The notes under the pieces: generated by a model | The model's input: only the letters and a program-made list of their open reading frames with translations | Databases searched by the model: none | Told to the model about the DNA's origin: nothing | Made by a program: the position numbers and the translations under genes | Part shown: piece after piece, positions 7,503 through 16,338 of the stretch | Layout: the number at the start of each line of letters is the position of its first letter | Numbering within the stretch: the first letter of the stretch is position 1 | Assembly: GCA_020636675.1 (NCBI GenBank) | Contig: JACJXK010000016.1 | Location: 1-64,000, forward strand | Reading direction: 5' to 3' | DNA length: 64,000 nucleotides | From: Prevotellaceae bacterium | GTDB lineage: Bacteria > Bacteroidota > Bacteroidia > Bacteroidales > Paludibacteraceae

Positions 7503-9326
7503 TTATTCTTCCGTGTCGGAGAATACGAAATAATAGCTGTATGTGTTGCCGTATTTTGATTTCAGCGCCTTGGCTGCTGTCTCCTTGTCGCTGTAGGTCC
7601 TTATCTCGTTGAAGAAGTTTGCCACTTCTTGGGCAAAAGGCCTCTCCACTCGGAACGGCATCAGTATCTTAGGGTTGCCGTTGATGGCGCAGATGACCAA
7701 TGCCTCTTTGATGCAACTTGGCATGCCGTCTTTGTAGACCGATTGGGCTTCGATGATGTCGATCATGAATGCTTTCATGTCTTTCCTGTATATGTCGGCA
7801 AGGAGTCGTCGTTCTACACTAGCCGTTCCCATCTTGCTGTATGACATATATGTCTTTGATAGTGGTTCCATGGTGATGATTTTGTCCTGAACGGGCATCT
7901 CCTTCTTTGTCTTGACAAATTCCGGATATTTTCTGAATAGCTTTTCCGGATGGTCAATATATTGTTCATGCTCCTCTGCCCATTTGGATTGGAACATGGT
8001 CTGTTTCAGCAGGCCGATGTATCTTTTTGCCAAATCGGACTCGTCGTTCAGAAGCGCGCATAAGGCCATCTTCTTTAGATGCTCGTAGGTGGAACCTGTG
8101 GTCACCCAAAATTCCATGGACCATAAGTATGCGTTGTTTGGAAAGGATGCGTAGAGGAAGAGGTCCTCGTAATAGATAGGCTGGTCTGTCAGGTACTGCG
8201 ATGCCGATTTCTTCTCTATGCAAGGGTATCGGAACAGTTCTCTGGCAAGTATGTTCTTGTTTGCTAATGCGATGATGCGGTAGGCGGCGATGGCTTTTGT
8301 GGGCTCTTCCACTTGGTTGGCGGTCTCCAACATCTGTTTCCAATCGTGTTGCTCGCAGAGGCGTTGCATCTTCAGCTCCGTCCGGAAGTTCTCGTCTCTG
8401 AAGGAGAAGTGGAAGATGCAGGCAAGGAGAAGGAGAGTACCTGCCGCATTCAGCAGAAGTCCTTTGCTTGTCGTCCCTTCGCCGGAATGGAGTCTCTTTT
8501 CAAGGAGTGGGTATGTCGCCAATGTGGCAAGTGCCGCGATGGTAAGGACGAACAAATTAAGAAAATGGATGTCGGCGATGGGAGACAACAGTGTGTGCTT
8601 GTATCGCTCTATGTGATAGATGCATGTCAGGTATGGTAACGCACCGATAAGGAAAATTCCTACGGGGATATGGATGTATTTCGATTTGCCCGTTTTTGTC
8701 AGTTCGTTTGCCAAAATAGTCAGGATGGCAAACAGTGCGAAGCTCCCGATAAGGAAGAACATGGCGGAAGCAACTGCCATGGAGATGAAGACACCTCCTT
8801 TTGTTTTGGCTAGGGATTTGCTCAGCCAAAGAAGGCATAGGATGCAGATGGCTCCTATCGTGGAGGAAAAAACCAGAAATGTATCAAACCTGTCGTATGT
8901 GGCGTATCCTATGGATGAAATCATCAGCAGAAGAATTCCGGAAGGAAGAAACGATAATAGAAACCATTTGGATGGTATCTTATAAAGTCGGCTGACGGCA
9001 AGTTCTATGGAAGAAAGTAGTAGCGCGATGGCCAATGCTCCAAGTAATGGATAGTAGAGCAGCTGAGTGAGAAATCCGGAGATGTATATCAGCAGACCTG
9101 CCGACTGCTGCATGGTGGTGTCGAAGAAGACGGAATTGTTCAGGAAAAAGTTGGCGTTCTGTAATTTGAACATCAGTTCGGAGTTATAGATGCCTAGAAA
9201 ATAGAAGGAAAATAGGAAGAAGATGGTTCTTGCCCCCCATATCGTTTGTTGCTCGGAGAAAGGGAACTTCTTGACGTTCACTTTCTTCTGAGTCTTCTTT
9301 GCCGATGCCGTGTTTCTGTTCTTCAT
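7503..9326 (-). CDS. Polytopic membrane protein with C-terminal soluble helical domain (DUF6057-like)
   Basis: A 607-residue protein with a basic cytoplasmic N-terminus (residues 1-25, many Lys), about eight to nine transmembrane segments up to residue 310, and a roughly 290-residue soluble domain rich in helices that resembles divergent TPR (for example LCEQHDWKQMLETANQ, then AIAAYRIIALANKN). The architecture fits the Bacteroidota family I know as DUF6057, but I could not check this. It lies immediately upstream of the CxxCH propeller lipoprotein on the same strand, which suggests a two-component envelope module. Catalytic residues are not evident. Confidence 0.65.
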   Translation of the reverse strand: MKNRNTASAKKTQKKVNVKKFPFSEQQTIWGARTIFFLFSFYFLGIYNSELMFKLQNANFFLNNSVFFDTTMQQSAGLLIYISGFLTQLLYYPLLGALAIALLLSSIELAVSRLYKIPSKWFLLSFLPSGILLLMISSIGYATYDRFDTFLVFSSTIGAICILCLLWLSKSLAKTKGGVFISMAVASAMFFLIGSFALFAILTILANELTKTGKSKYIHIPVGIFLIGALPYLTCIYHIERYKHTLLSPIADIHFLNLFVLTIAALATLATYPLLEKRLHSGEGTTSKGLLLNAAGTLLLLACIFHFSFRDENFRTELKMQRLCEQHDWKQMLETANQVEEPTKAIAAYRIIALANKNILARELFRYPCIEKKSASQYLTDQPIYYEDLFLYASFPNNAYLWSMEFWVTTGSTYEHLKKMALCALLNDESDLAKRYIGLLKQTMFQSKWAEEHEQYIDHPEKLFRKYPEFVKTKKEMPVQDKIITMEPLSKTYMSYSKMGTASVERRLLADIYRKDMKAFMIDIIEAQSVYKDGMPSCIKEALVICAINGNPKILMPFRVERPFAQEVANFFNEIRTYSDKETAAKALKSKYGNTYSYYFVFSDTEE

Positions 9327-9499
9327 GTGGATAAAGTTGTGCTTTTTTTTCAGTCTGCCGTTTCTCTTGTCTGTGGACGGGGAGTTGTGTCCGTTTCTAC
9401 CTTACGCTGGCGTTTTCATCCTGCTCTCCATCTTTCCGGACTGTCACCCTTTTTTGACAAGTATAAATCTTTTTTTGAACCGATTCGGAATGGGTATGC

Positions 9500-9928
9500 C
9501 TATTTCTCCTCCTCTTTTGCCTTGAAGGCCATGGCGTAAAGCCTCATCTGTTTGACCATGGCCAGCATACCGTTGGAGCGGGTAGGAGAGAGGTGCTCTT
9601 TGAGCCCGATACGGTCGATGAAGTAGAGCTCGCTGTTAAGAATCTCATCGGGGGTCTGCCCTGACAGAATCTCGACCAGCATCACTACGATGCCTCCGGC
9701 TATGTCGGTATTGCTCTCGCCGTGGTAATAAACCTTTCCTTCTTTGTATTCGGCGGTTACCCAAACTTTACTTTGGCAGCCTTCGATGAGGTTGTTCGGA
9801 ATCTTCTCTGTTTCCTGCATCTTTTCTCCGGACTGACCTTTGTCTATAATCTGTTGGTATTTGTCGAGCCAATCGTCCAAAAATTCAAATTCGGCGATGA
9901 TCTCGTCCTGTTTCTCGTTGATTGTCAT
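9500..9928 (-). CDS. sufE: SufE-family sulfur acceptor
   Basis: A 142-residue SufE homologue. The conserved acceptor cysteine lies in NLIEGCQSKVW (Cys51), and the C-terminal half shows the family pattern GLKEHLSPTRSNGMLAMVKQ. SufE takes persulfide sulfur from SufS and enhances its desulfurase activity for Fe-S cluster assembly. It is transcribed after sufS with a 13-bp gap. Its length is normal for the family. The sufBCD genes are not in the window. Confidence 0.95.
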   Translation of the reverse strand: MTINEKQDEIIAEFEFLDDWLDKYQQIIDKGQSGEKMQETEKIPNNLIEGCQSKVWVTAEYKEGKVYYHGESNTDIAGGIVVMLVEILSGQTPDEILNSELYFIDRIGLKEHLSPTRSNGMLAMVKQMRLYAMAFKAKEEEK

Positions 9929-9941
9929 GATTCTATATTTT

Positions 9942-11165
9942 TTAGTGATGGAACATCTTGCGGGCGCGTTCTATGCCGGCCATGAGGATGTCTATCTCTT
10001 CTTTTGTGTTATACATTGCGAATGATGCGCGTACCGTGCCCTCTATGCCGAAAGCCTGCATGACAGGCTCTGCGCAGTGGTGTCCCGTGCGTACGGCGAT
10101 GCCCAGTTTGTCGAGTATGGTGCCCATGTCATAAGGGTGGATGCTTCCTACCAGAAAGGAGACCAAGCCTCCTCGGTGTGGTGCATTCCCGATGAAGCGC
10201 ATTCCTTCTATACCGCTCATCTTTGTCCTGGCATATTCCAGTAACTCCGTCTCGTGTTGGGCTATGTTCTCTATGCCGATGTTCCTTACGTAGTCCAATG
10301 CGGTGGCCAGAGCCGTGGATCCGATGTAGTCCGGCGTTCCTGCTTCAAACTTGAATGGCAGTTCGTTGAAGGTGGTCTTTTCGAACGTCACCTTCTGTAT
10401 CATCTCGCCACCTCCTTGATATGGAGGTATGGCCTCCAGCCAACGCTCTTTGCCATACAAAACGCCTATTCCGGTAGGTCCGTAGATCTTGTGCCCGGAG
10501 AATACGTAGAAGTCTGCGTCCAGATCCTGTACGTCTACCTTGATGTGTGGTATGGACTGTGCTCCATCCACCAGTACGGGTATGTTGTGCTCGTGGGCCT
10601 TCCGTATGATTTCTTTGACGGGGTTTATCGTGCCTAGGGTGTTGGATACGTGTGCGATGGCGATCAGTCTGGTGCGGTCGGAAATCAGGCTGTCCAGTTG
10701 TTCCAACTGCAGCACGCCGTTCTCGTCGAACGGCAGAACCTTCAGTTTCGTCCCTTTTCTTGCCTGCAGGAGCTGCCAAGGCACGATGTTGGAGTGGTGC
10801 TCCATCTGGGAAACGATGATTTCGTCGCCCTCTTTGCACTGGCTGTCGCCGAAAGAGGAAGCTACGAGGTTGATTGCTTCGGTGGTTCCTCTTGTGAATA
10901 TGATTTCCTGGGTAGAGCCGGCGTTGATGAAGTCTCTGACATTCTCTCGAGCCGCCTCATGAGCCTCCGTGGCCTGTTGGCTGAGAAAGTGTACGCCACG
11001 GTGTATGTTGGCGTTGCAGTTATAGTAGCCCTCGCATATCTTCTCGATGACGCACGAGGGTTTTTGTGTGGTGGCGGCGTTGTCGAAGTAGACAAGCGGC
11101 TTGCCGTATATTTTCTTCTCCAGAATGGGGAAGTCTTTTCTTATGCTGTTTACATCCAGTCCCAT
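9942..11165 (-). CDS. sufS: Cysteine desulfurase, SufS type
   Basis: A 407-residue group II cysteine desulfurase. The PLP lysine is in SGHKIYGP (Lys226), the cofactor-binding His pair in MEHHSN (123-124), and the active cysteine in RTGHHCAEP (Cys364), in the short loop typical of SufS rather than IscS. It converts L-cysteine to alanine and passes the sulfur to SufE. The start MGLDVNSIRKDFP is typical. A TAACTTTG box on the minus strand (11254-11261) could be its -7 promoter element, though no good -33 box was found. Confidence 0.95.
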   Translation of the reverse strand: MGLDVNSIRKDFPILEKKIYGKPLVYFDNAATTQKPSCVIEKICEGYYNCNANIHRGVHFLSQQATEAHEAARENVRDFINAGSTQEIIFTRGTTEAINLVASSFGDSQCKEGDEIIVSQMEHHSNIVPWQLLQARKGTKLKVLPFDENGVLQLEQLDSLISDRTRLIAIAHVSNTLGTINPVKEIIRKAHEHNIPVLVDGAQSIPHIKVDVQDLDADFYVFSGHKIYGPTGIGVLYGKERWLEAIPPYQGGGEMIQKVTFEKTTFNELPFKFEAGTPDYIGSTALATALDYVRNIGIENIAQHETELLEYARTKMSGIEGMRFIGNAPHRGGLVSFLVGSIHPYDMGTILDKLGIAVRTGHHCAEPVMQAFGIEGTVRASFAMYNTKEEIDILMAGIERARKMFHH

Positions 11166-11339
11166 AATCGTCTTTTTTTGAGTATTCGTTTGTCTATAAG
11201 TATAAACGCACGAGGAGTTCGTTTTGCTCGTAGAGAGAAACTCCGAAAGTTTGCAAAGTTACTAAGATTTATTCATATAGAGCTTTAATGGCGTCGTTTC
11301 ATTTTGATTTTATTGACTGCAAAATGTGCGGACAGATGA

Positions 11340-11480
11340 TTTCGTAATCGTCAAAATAGGACTTATGACTATTTTGACGAATGCCTAGGTGTTTTCTTAG
11401 TAGAAGGAGATGCGGCTGCGCTATTGCCATATCCCTACGGAATTGATGGATTGGAAAGTATCCACATAAAATGTTTTTTA
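11340..11480. repeat. Intergenic repeat element, copy 3, with a perfect hairpin
   Basis: A perfect 12-bp stem pairs TCGTCAAAATAG (11348-11359) with CTATTTTGACGA (11369-11380) around a 9-nt loop. It is followed by AGAAGGAGATGCGGC and TATCCCTACGGAATTGATGG. The motif TAATCGTCAAA recurs at 15839 and in altered form near 36380, and CCTACGG(A/G)ATTGAT recurs near 15915. It lies in the 810-bp gap between divergent sufS and paaK. No gene is seen. Confidence 0.6.
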
Positions 11481-11487
11481 TCACTCA

Positions 11488-11700
11488 ATGCGTTGGTTCG
11501 TGCGGGTACATTTCTCGAAGATGAAGTCTGCTTTTGCTGTTCATGAACATCACTTTTGTATCTATTTTGCTGTTCACGAACAGCATTCTAATCAAATTCC
11601 GTTGCCAGGAGACGATGCCTACGGCATTTTGTCAAATTGTCGCAAGCCGTTCTTTGCTAGATGTCAGACATGTTTCCTGCTTGGATTAAGGGAAAAGTGG
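11488..11700. repeat. Intergenic repeat element, copy 4
   Basis: The core palindrome ATGCCTACGGCAT (11615-11627) is followed by TTTGTCAAATTGTCGCAAG, matching the arm seen in the copies at 37.5 and 45.5 kb. Upstream is a small internal repeat: GCTGTTCATGAACA (11537 onward) and GCTGTTCACGAACAGC, each nearly self-complementary. The rest of the gap up to 11820 shows nothing recognisable. Confidence 0.6.
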
Positions 11701-11828
11701 GGGCGATGTTTCTCCGAATCATGAAAGGAATGGAGCAGAGGCATCCATCCGCCGGTTGGTTGTTTTCCCGTCTTTCTTGAGAAACAATTTTGGGGTGGAT
11801 GAAAATTAATGAAAACGGAACTCTTTTC

Positions 11829-11859
11829 TTGTTAAACTCGACATATTAATATAAATTTG
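11829..11859 (+). promoter_or_regulatory. Promoter of the paaK gene
   Basis: TTG (11829-11831) and TAAATTTG (11852-11859) with a 20-nt spacer fit the Bacteroidota consensus. The implied leader is about 110 nt. Confidence 0.6.
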
Positions 11860-11975
11860 CGATTTATATCGTTAAAATAACACAGAATAGGGACTTAGAA
11901 AGCTATTTATGTAAGATTTAGCAGTTTTTTCCCTTGGTTTTTTTCTGACAAAAAAGCAAAATAAGTATAATAGAA

Positions 11976-13283
11976 ATGAAGGAATACTGGCAAGAAGAGC
12001 TCGAAACGATGAAACGTCCGGATCTGGAGAAACTGCAGGTCGAGCGTCTGAAGAAAACGGTGGAGTTGGCAATGAACTCACCATTTTATGGTAACATATT
12101 CAAGGAGCGCAAAATCACTCCGGAATCGATCAAGTCGTTGGAAGACTTGCAACGATTCCCTTTTACCGTTAAGGATGACTTGAGAAGCCATTATCCGTTC
12201 GGATTGTCTTCCGTTCCTTTGGAGAAAGTTGTTAGACTTCACTCTTCTAGCGGTACGACAGGAAATCCAACGGTTATTTTGCATACGCAGAAAGACCTTG
12301 ACGAATGGGCCAATCAGGTAGCCCGTTGTATGTATATGGTAGGAGTTAGGAATACGGATGTCTTTCAGAATACGTCTGGATATGGAATGTTTACCGGAGG
12401 TCTTGGCTTTCAGTATGGTGCAGAAAGGTTGGGCGCATTGACAGTCCCTGCCGCTGCCGGAAATAGCCGTAGACAGATCAAGTTCATCATGGATTTCGGA
12501 ACAACGGCGGTTCATGCCATACCTAGTTATGCCACCCGTTTGGCGGAGGTGTTCATGGAGATGGGCATTGATCCACGCAAGGATACGAAACTCAAAACAA
12601 TGTTTATCGGTGCCGAACCGCACTCCGAGGAGCAGAGGAAGAGGATTGAGCAGTTGTTTGGTGTAAAGGCATACAACAGTTTCGGAATGTCAGAGATGAA
12701 CGGTCCGGGTGTGGCTTTCGAATGTAAGGAGCAGAATGGCCTGCATATCTGGGAGGATTATGTTATTGTGGAAATTGTGAATCCGGTGACGCTGGAGCCT
12801 GTGAAAGATGGTGAGATTGGCGAGATGGTGCTTACTACCATCAATAGGGAGGCAATGCCATTGTTCCGTTATCGCACACGTGACCTTACCTGCATTATTC
12901 CTGGTGACTGCCCATGCGGGCGAACTCACCGCCGCATAGCTCGTATCAAAGGCCGTAGTGACGATATGATGATTGTAAAGGGTGTTAATATATTCCCTAT
13001 ACAGATAGAAAAAATCTTGATGAACTTCAAGGAGCTGGGTATGAATTACCTGATTACTATCGAAACCATCGAGAATAATGACGAGATGCTGGTCGAGGTA
13101 GAATTGGGAGACACGGTCCGTGTTGATGATTATGCTTTGTTGCAGAACCTTACAAAGGCGATCACTCACCAATTGAAGGATGAGATTCTGCTTACTCCGA
13201 AAGTGAAGTTGGTGGAAAGGGGAACCCTTCCTCAGTCTGACGGTAAGGCGGTCAGAGTCAAAGATTTGAGAAAAAACCATTAA
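11976..13283 (+). CDS. paaK: Phenylacetate-CoA ligase-family enzyme
   Basis: A 435-residue adenylate-forming enzyme. The phosphate-binding loop HSSSGTTGNPT spans 89-99, an adenylation motif lies in FGMSEMNGPG, YRTRDLT follows, and the C-terminal hinge reads GRSDDMMIVKGVNIFP. Family members make aryl-acetyl-CoA from phenylacetate-type acids, ATP and CoA. In many Bacteroidota the neighbours are indolepyruvate oxidoreductase genes, where the ligase acts in reverse in aromatic amino-acid metabolism. Those genes are absent here. Instead an ACT-domain protein and a sodium symporter follow. The exact acyl substrate is not visible from the sequence. Confidence 0.88.
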   Translation: MKEYWQEELETMKRPDLEKLQVERLKKTVELAMNSPFYGNIFKERKITPESIKSLEDLQRFPFTVKDDLRSHYPFGLSSVPLEKVVRLHSSSGTTGNPTVILHTQKDLDEWANQVARCMYMVGVRNTDVFQNTSGYGMFTGGLGFQYGAERLGALTVPAAAGNSRRQIKFIMDFGTTAVHAIPSYATRLAEVFMEMGIDPRKDTKLKTMFIGAEPHSEEQRKRIEQLFGVKAYNSFGMSEMNGPGVAFECKEQNGLHIWEDYVIVEIVNPVTLEPVKDGEIGEMVLTTINREAMPLFRYRTRDLTCIIPGDCPCGRTHRRIARIKGRSDDMMIVKGVNIFPIQIEKILMNFKELGMNYLITIETIENNDEMLVEVELGDTVRVDDYALLQNLTKAITHQLKDEILLTPKVKLVERGTLPQSDGKAVRVKDLRKNH

Positions 13284-13290
13284 TATATAG

Positions 13291-13331
13291 GAAGATGGGA
13301 AGTCTGGAATCCGGACTTCTTATCTTCTTTT
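13291..13331 (+). terminator. Hairpin after paaK
   Basis: An imperfect 18-bp hairpin pairs 13291-13308 (GAAGATGGGAAGTCTGGA) with 13310-13327, followed by a short T-rich stretch. It could end or attenuate the paaK transcript before the ACT gene. Confidence 0.55.
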
Positions 13332-13447
13332 GGCTTATTTATGTCGCGGAATCCGTTGCCGGGTTTATCCGGAGCGTCGGGAATGTTCGGCAATAAAAGT
13401 CAATGTTTATTCTGACGATAATTATCTATACTTAATATATCGAGTTT

Positions 13448-13873
13448 ATGAAGATAAATCAGATTTCTGTTTTTTTGGAAAACAAGTTTGGCCGTCTCAA
13501 TGAGATTCTGGCCATTTTGAGTGAGGAAAATATTAAGATAGTGGCGGCTACCGTTGCCGACACCTCCGAATACGGAATACTCCGTTTGTTGACATCCGAC
13601 CAGCAAAGGGCCTATTCTTTATTGAAGGGAAGTAATGTGTCTGCCAATCTGAGCGAGGTGATAGCCATTGCCATAGAGCCCTGCATTGGCTCGTTTTCTT
13701 CTGCGGTATCTTATTTCACTAAGGCAGGAATAGATATAGAGTATATGTATTGTTTTTCTCTGAATGGAAAGGCCATGTTGGTGTTGCGCACAAACAACAT
13801 AGCAGCGGCTTATGATGTGATTCGTAAGAATAACATGAATTACATGAAAGAGGAAGACATGATGGGCCTTTAA
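13448..13873 (+). CDS. Tandem ACT-domain protein
   Basis: A 141-residue protein consisting of two ACT domains (about 1-65 and 70-135). The first begins MKINQISVFLENKFGRLNEI, the classic ACT opening with the conserved Gly-Arg-Leu turn. ACT domains bind amino acids or similar small ligands. This stand-alone form commonly accompanies phenylacetate-CoA ligase genes in Bacteroidota, as it does here, so it probably senses an aromatic amino acid or a related acid. It has no catalytic domain or DNA-binding motif, so any effect is by protein partner or allostery. Confidence 0.85.
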   Translation: MKINQISVFLENKFGRLNEILAILSEENIKIVAATVADTSEYGILRLLTSDQQRAYSLLKGSNVSANLSEVIAIAIEPCIGSFSSAVSYFTKAGIDIEYMYCFSLNGKAMLVLRTNNIAAAYDVIRKNNMNYMKEEDMMGL

Positions 13874-13917
13874 TAAAGACATTTAATTTAATTAATAACA
13901 ACTAAAAATAGAATCCT

Positions 13918-14037
13918 ATGTTTGGAATACCTGATCCCGGTATTTGGATGGCTTATCTGAGTGCTATTCTTTGCTTGATTTTCTCAGTCTGGTTTGGTGT
14001 GAAATATTGGAATGAGAATGATAGGGAAGACGAGTAG
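13918..14037 (+). CDS. Small accessory protein of the sodium:solute symporter (39 aa)
   Basis: An ATG at 13918 opens a 39-residue frame reading MFGIPDPGIWMAYLSAILC followed by LIFSVWFGVKYWNENDREDE. It has one transmembrane helix (about 8-30), a short proline-containing N-terminus and an acidic tail. This pattern is characteristic of the small peptide encoded directly before SSS-family symporters. It lies 44 bp after the ACT gene and 156 bp before the symporter. It is probably an auxiliary subunit of the transporter. Confidence 0.85.
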   Translation: MFGIPDPGIWMAYLSAILCLIFSVWFGVKYWNENDREDE

Positions 14038-14193
14038 TCTGTGCTCCTTTTGCTGAGGGTATAAAATAATATTGATTTGAAACAACAGGGAATACTAACG
14101 GTAGCTTTTCTTGCTGAAAGAGATGTTTATTTCATTTTTTGAGAGAGGATAGTTGTCTTTTTTGATTCCAAAAACTTTTTATTCGAGAAAAAT

Positions 14194-15759
14194 ATGAATT
14201 CTTTTGTTTTAGGACTGGTCGTGATGGTTTATTTCTTGTCTTTAGCCTTCCTTGGTTGGTTGGGCTATAAGAAGACGAAGAGTGCGGATGATTATCTGGT
14301 GGGGGGACGTAAAATGAATCCGTACGTGATGGCCTTGTCTTATGGTGCTACGTTCATCTCGGCATCGGCCATTGTCGGGTTTGGTGGGGTCTCTGCCGCC
14401 TATGGTATGGGTATTCAATGGTTGTGCATGCTTAATATGCTGATCGGTGTAGTGGTGGCGTTCATCTGTTTCGGACGGCCTACGCGGCGACTGGGTGCCA
14501 AGCTCAATGCGGGGTCTTTTCCTCAGCTGCTTGGTTATTTCTATAAATCAAAAGGAATACAGATATTTATAGCTGCCGTCATTTTCTTGGGTATGCCTCT
14601 TTATGCGGCGGCTGTGCTGAAGGGTGGGGCTGTGTTCATTGAACAGATATTTAGGATTGATTACGATGTGGCGTTGTTGGTGTTCACCTTGATTATTGCG
14701 GCCTATGTGATTGCCGGAGGAATGAAGGGTGTTATGTACACGGATGCTTTGCAGGCCGTTATCATGTTCATCTGCATGCTCTTCCTGCTTTTCTGGTTCT
14801 ATCGCACACTGGGCATGGGATTTAGCGAGGCGAATGTGGCGTTGACCAATATTGCGGATAAGGTTCCGGATTCGTTGCGTGAGCAGGGCCATTTGGGTTG
14901 GACGGTCATGCCTGCCTTCAACTCCCCCCGTTGGTATATCTTGGTGACGTCGTTGATCCTTGGCGTCGGCATCGGATGTTTGGCCCAGCCTCAATTGGTA
15001 GTCCGTTTTATGACGGTAGATAGCACGAAGCAATTGAACCGCGGTGTGCTTATCGGTTGCGTGTTCCTGATTGTGACGGTTGGCGCAATTTACCATGTGG
15101 GCGCACTGTCCAATCTCTTCTTTTTGAAGACGGAGGGTAAGATAGCTACGGAGATTTTGCCGGATATAGATAAAATCATTCCTTATTTCATCTCTAAATC
15201 GATGCCGGAGTGGTTCTCTGCGGTGTTTATGCTCTGTATCCTTTCGGCTAGTATGTCTACGCTGAGTTCTCAGTTCCATACGATGGGTGCGGCCGCCGGT
15301 GCCGACATATATTCCCGTCTGACTTCGCATCGGGGGGCTAAGAATACAACTTCCATAACCCGTTTGGGTGTGTTGTTTTCCATCTTGGTGAGCTATATAG
15401 TTTGTTATACGTTGAGCTCCAGCATTATTGCAAGGGCCACCTCCATATTTATGGGTGTGTGCGCATCTACTTTCTTGCCCGCCTATTTCTGCGCGCTCTA
15501 TTGGAAGAAGGTGACGAAGGTGGGGGCGATGGCCAGCTTGTGCGTGGGTACAACGGCCAGCTTGTTTGCTCTTATGTTTCTTCATAAGTCGGAGTCTGCG
15601 ACTTTGGGCATCTGCAACTCCATCTTCGGAGTGGATTGTTTGTTCCAAACTTATCCGTTTTATATGATAGATCCGATATTGATGGCGTTCCCGTTGACGT
15701 GTGTCACGATTGTAGTGTTTAGTCTGTTGACGAGAGATAGGTCCATTTCGGGGAAATAG
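14194..15759 (+). CDS. Sodium:solute symporter (SSS family)
   Basis: A 521-residue transporter with about 13 hydrophobic segments. Family features include the start with a first membrane helix, SADDYLVGGRKM (31-42), SYGATFISASAIVGFGG (about 49-65) and the later LSASMSTLSSQFHTMGAAAGADIY segment, which in this family contributes the second sodium site. The substrate cannot be read from sequence. The neighbours paaK and the ACT protein suggest an aromatic or other carboxylic acid. It closes the paaK-ACT-small peptide-symporter group and is followed by a terminator. Confidence 0.9.
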   Translation: MNSFVLGLVVMVYFLSLAFLGWLGYKKTKSADDYLVGGRKMNPYVMALSYGATFISASAIVGFGGVSAAYGMGIQWLCMLNMLIGVVVAFICFGRPTRRLGAKLNAGSFPQLLGYFYKSKGIQIFIAAVIFLGMPLYAAAVLKGGAVFIEQIFRIDYDVALLVFTLIIAAYVIAGGMKGVMYTDALQAVIMFICMLFLLFWFYRTLGMGFSEANVALTNIADKVPDSLREQGHLGWTVMPAFNSPRWYILVTSLILGVGIGCLAQPQLVVRFMTVDSTKQLNRGVLIGCVFLIVTVGAIYHVGALSNLFFLKTEGKIATEILPDIDKIIPYFISKSMPEWFSAVFMLCILSASMSTLSSQFHTMGAAAGADIYSRLTSHRGAKNTTSITRLGVLFSILVSYIVCYTLSSSIIARATSIFMGVCASTFLPAYFCALYWKKVTKVGAMASLCVGTTASLFALMFLHKSESATLGICNSIFGVDCLFQTYPFYMIDPILMAFPLTCVTIVVFSLLTRDRSISGK

Positions 15760-15792
15760 AACTTCTCGAAAAACGATGGTTCGTTTAGATAT

Positions 15793-15835
15793 GCCGTGGC
15801 AATGGTTTTTCTTTCCGTTGTCGCGGCTCTTTTTT
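15793..15835 (+). terminator. Terminator after the symporter
   Basis: GCCGTGGCAA (15793-15802) pairs fully with TTGTCGCGGC (15818-15827), with two G-U pairs, around a 15-nt loop, followed by CTCTTTTTT. Confidence 0.75.
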
Positions 15836-15990
15836 AGTAATCGTCAAAGAAACGACTTGTTACAATCCTTATGAAATGCAGTAGGCGCTATCTCTTTGAG
15901 GAAGGTCTATGCTTCCTACGGGATTGATTAGACTGATTGGATTGGAAAGAACTTTCACAAGATGTTTTGAACTTTCACAAGATGTCCTTT
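15836..15990. repeat. Intergenic repeat element, copy 5
   Basis: AACGACTTGTTACAATCC, then TTATGAAATGCAGTAGGCGC and TATCTCTTTGAGG (15851-15903), match the core in the same orientation as the 29.46-kb copy. It continues with CTTCCTACGGGATTGATTAG, which is related to the 11.4-kb copy. A 20-bp-period tandem repeat follows: GAACTTTCACAAGATGT occurs at 15949 and again at 15969. A similar GATGTTTTGGACTTT lies in the 36.4-kb copy. Confidence 0.65.
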
Positions 15991-16060
15991 TTCTTGGAAT
16001 CACTAATTTGGTGTTACATACAGAAAAACAAGGTGGCGGGATTACAAATGTGACTCTTGG

Positions 16061-16091
16061 TTTGCCGATTCACGAAAAGTGGCTATATTTA
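16061..16091 (+). promoter_or_regulatory. Promoter of the 39-codon gene at 16121
   Basis: TTTG (16061-16064) and TATATTTA (16084-16091, one base off TAnnTTTG) are separated by 19 nt, the canonical Bacteroidota spacing. The implied leader is about 23 nt. Confidence 0.5.
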
Positions 16092-16120
16092 CATCTCGAA
16101 AAATAAAAAGAAAGAGAAAT

Positions 16121-16240
16121 ATGGATTTAATGATGGATTTTACAGAGGAATACGAGAGCCCTAGCATTGAGGTGATTAGTCTGGAATTGGAAGGCAATGT
16201 GGCAGGATTGCCTGCTAGTGGATTGATAGATCCTCAGTGA
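16121..16240 (+). CDS. Small hypothetical peptide (39 aa) with proline/glycine-rich tail
   Basis: An ATG at 16121 opens a 39-residue frame: MDLMMDFTEEYESPSIEVIS followed by LELEGNVAGLPASGLIDPQ. Support for coding comes from a well-spaced promoter upstream, an A-rich leader (AAAGAAAGAGAAAT) and a terminator downstream. The acidic N-terminus, the YxSPxIEVI core and the short SG-containing tail resemble very short, usually unannotated Bacteroidota peptides of the form Y-x-x-P-x-x-E-V-I. There is no signal peptide or membrane segment. Function is unknown. The alternative start at the fourth codon gives a 36-residue product. Confidence 0.6.
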   Translation: MDLMMDFTEEYESPSIEVISLELEGNVAGLPASGLIDPQ

Positions 16241-16338
16241 TGTGGTCGACGCATTAAAGAGAGGCATTACTCTTTATATCTTCTATGAGGAAGTATGATG
16301 CGTCCGATTTTTAGGATACTTATATAAAGGAAGAGTGG

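Noticed and set aside
14548..15648. 366-codon minus-strand frame opposite the sodium symporter
   Set aside because: His, Arg and Gln-rich composition without domain pattern, entirely within the symporter gene. Shadow frame.
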